From assembly GCF_021129215.1 (NCBI RefSeq), contig NZ_JAJOLP010000001.1, forward strand, positions 2,976,001-3,040,000: a stretch of 64,000 nt of DNA. Direction: 5' to 3'. A model generated the notes under the pieces. It was not told the origin of the DNA. It did no database searches and saw nothing but the letters and a program-made list of their open reading frames with translations. Made by a program: the position numbers and the translations under genes. Below are positions 63,153 through 64,000 of this stretch, one piece after another; the first letter of the stretch is position 1; every line of letters begins with the position of its first letter. This stretch comes from Agromyces sp. S2-1-8 (GTDB taxonomy: Bacteria; Actinomycetota; Actinomycetes; Actinomycetales; Microbacteriaceae).

Positions 63153-63304
63153 CGTGTCTCCTTGACGTCGTTGTCGGATGCCCCGTGCTGGGACGACGTC
63201 ACCGTAGGCCGGGCGGGGTTGCGTCCCGGTTGCCCGGACGTTGCACCTGCGTTGCGCCCGGTCGACGGGATGCGCGGACCACGCGGTCGACGGGAGGCGG
63301 CCGG

Positions 63305-64000
63305 TCAGCCGAGCGCCGCGTCGAGTCGCTCGAGGTGGGCGACGACCGACGCACGGCGCGGCGACCGCGGGGGCAGCAGCCGGAGCACGGCGCGCCAGAG
63401 CTCGACGTCGTCGCGCCCCTCGTCGCGCTCGGCGTAGTCGAGGAGGAGCTCGGGGGCGGCATCCGCGAGGAGTGATTCGCGAAGTCGGCTCGCCACCTCG
63501 GCGCGGATCTCGACGATGCCGGGCGCGGCGGAGTCGGGCAGCAAGGGCCCCTGGTACGCGTCGAGCGCCCGGCGGCGGGCGCCGCGGCGCAGGCGCGCGA
63601 GCACTTCGTGCGCGTCGAGGGCGAGCGGCCGGACGAGGCGGTAGGGGCGGGACGCGATCGGAGGCTCACCCGCGGCGTCGAGCGTTCGCCGCAGCCGCAC
63701 GAGTTCGGCGCGCAGGGTCACCGTGCTCGACTCGTCACCGTAGACGAGTGCGGCGAGGCGCTCGGCAGGAAGGCCGCGCGGATGCCAGGAGAGCAGCGTG
63801 AGGATCTCGGCGTGGCGGAGGCCGAGCTCGCGACCGCCGAGACGGGGGCGGCGCAGGCCGAGCACGTCGAGCGCGGTCGCCGCGGGCTCGACCGGCCGGA
63901 TCCGCGTCCGCCGGAGCGTGCTGCGCACGGCGGACTCGAGGTGCGCGAGCTTGAGCTCGGCCTCGACCGCGGCCACCGTCGCCATGACGAGTGGGAGCGT
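63305..64000 (-). CDS. GAF-type transcriptional regulator of the aldehyde dehydrogenase (N-terminus outside window)
   Basis: Frame open to the window edge, so the start and N-terminal part (expected GAF domain) lie beyond position 64000. Visible are the GAF exit ([25 protein letters not shown]) and a winged-helix-like DNA-binding region ([49 protein letters not shown]), then a helical C-terminus. This class sits next to exaC-type dehydrogenases in actinobacteria. It is read in the same direction, 152 bp upstream. Confidence 0.8.
   Translation of the reverse strand, partial: TLPLVMATVAAVEAELKLAHLESAVRSTLRRTRIRPVEPAATALDVLGLRRPRLGGRELGLRHAEILTLLSWHPRGLPAERLAALVYGDESSTVTLRAELVRLRRTLDAAGEPPIASRPYRLVRPLALDAHEVLARLRRGARRRALDAYQGPLLPDSAAPGIVEIRAEVASRLRESLLADAAPELLLDYAERDEGRDDVELWRAVLRLLPPRSPRRASVVAHLERLDAALG

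Noticed and set aside
63241..63300. Repeated GGTCGACGGGA before the GAF-type regulator
   Set aside because: Two copies only, in a GC-rich spacer, and not placed at a promoter I can define. Not enough to call an operator.

Overview
The window is high-GC (about 70 percent by eye) and densely coded. It reads as a chromosomal segment of a Microbacteriaceae-type actinobacterium (Agromyces, Microbacterium or Leifsonia relatives). The reasons are the actinobacterial order miaB-recX-recA-DUF3046-clgR-cinA-pgsA-ftsK-rnj-dapA, the C/G-ending codon use, very short spacers, many ATGA or GTGA stop/start overlaps, and many genes with a TANNNT box 6-7 nt before the start codon and no Shine-Dalgarno, as expected for leaderless mRNAs. 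No tRNA, rRNA, CRISPR array, IS element or prophage was recognised.

1-21 kb, housekeeping: miaB (3' end outside), recX and recA with a LexA box, the ClgR regulator, CinA, PgsA, FtsK, RNase J and dapA form a minus-strand core. Then come a DUF559/AbiEi-like protein beside a cluster of four alternating 17-20 bp repeats, thyA-folA, a thioredoxin/DUF4395 pair, OsmC, a TIGR01777 epimerase, dapB, a histidine phosphatase and an M16 peptidase.

21-38 kb, branched-chain amino acid catabolism: the genes correspond to the Mycobacterium tuberculosis block Rv2495c-Rv2502c plus the TetR repressor Rv2506/BkaR. BkdABC (branched-chain 2-oxoacid dehydrogenase) would make isovaleryl-CoA from leucine. An acyl-CoA dehydrogenase, a biotin-dependent methylcrotonyl-CoA carboxylase (AccA1/AccD1), a MaoC hydratase and a CitE-family lyase would finish the route. 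A TetR/metallo-hydrolase pair with its own operator lies between accD1 and accA1. Both carboxylase genes are nevertheless preceded by paired copies of the same 16-bp palindrome. An Lrp-family gene diverges from bkdA, and an ArsR-family gene is preceded by five TTGCA(A/G) cores at exact 14-bp spacing.

38-54 kb: pnp and rpsO, usually adjacent, are separated here by about 13 kb of accessory genes: DUF5302, dodecin, a secreted protein, a 1343-residue patatin-like membrane protein, a flavin monooxygenase/reductase pair, a glycosyltransferase, an alpha/beta hydrolase, thioredoxin, a second luciferase-like enzyme, an EamA exporter and a CGNR zinc-finger regulator.

54-64 kb: a TetR/SDR divergent pair with an operator, DUF488, a CHRD protein, a degenerate CPBP-family protein, a HAD hydrolase, a protealysin-like M4 protease followed by an emfourin-type inhibitor, a YhhN protein, FKBP, and an aldehyde dehydrogenase/DUF779 pair next to a GAF-type regulator cut by the window edge.

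The most unusual signal is not a gene. The 10-mer GGATGCCTCG (or its complement) occurs about 25 times, inside genes and between them, and once as an inverted pair forming a terminator-like hairpin. It resembles a DNA-uptake, Chi-like or chromosome-architecture sequence.
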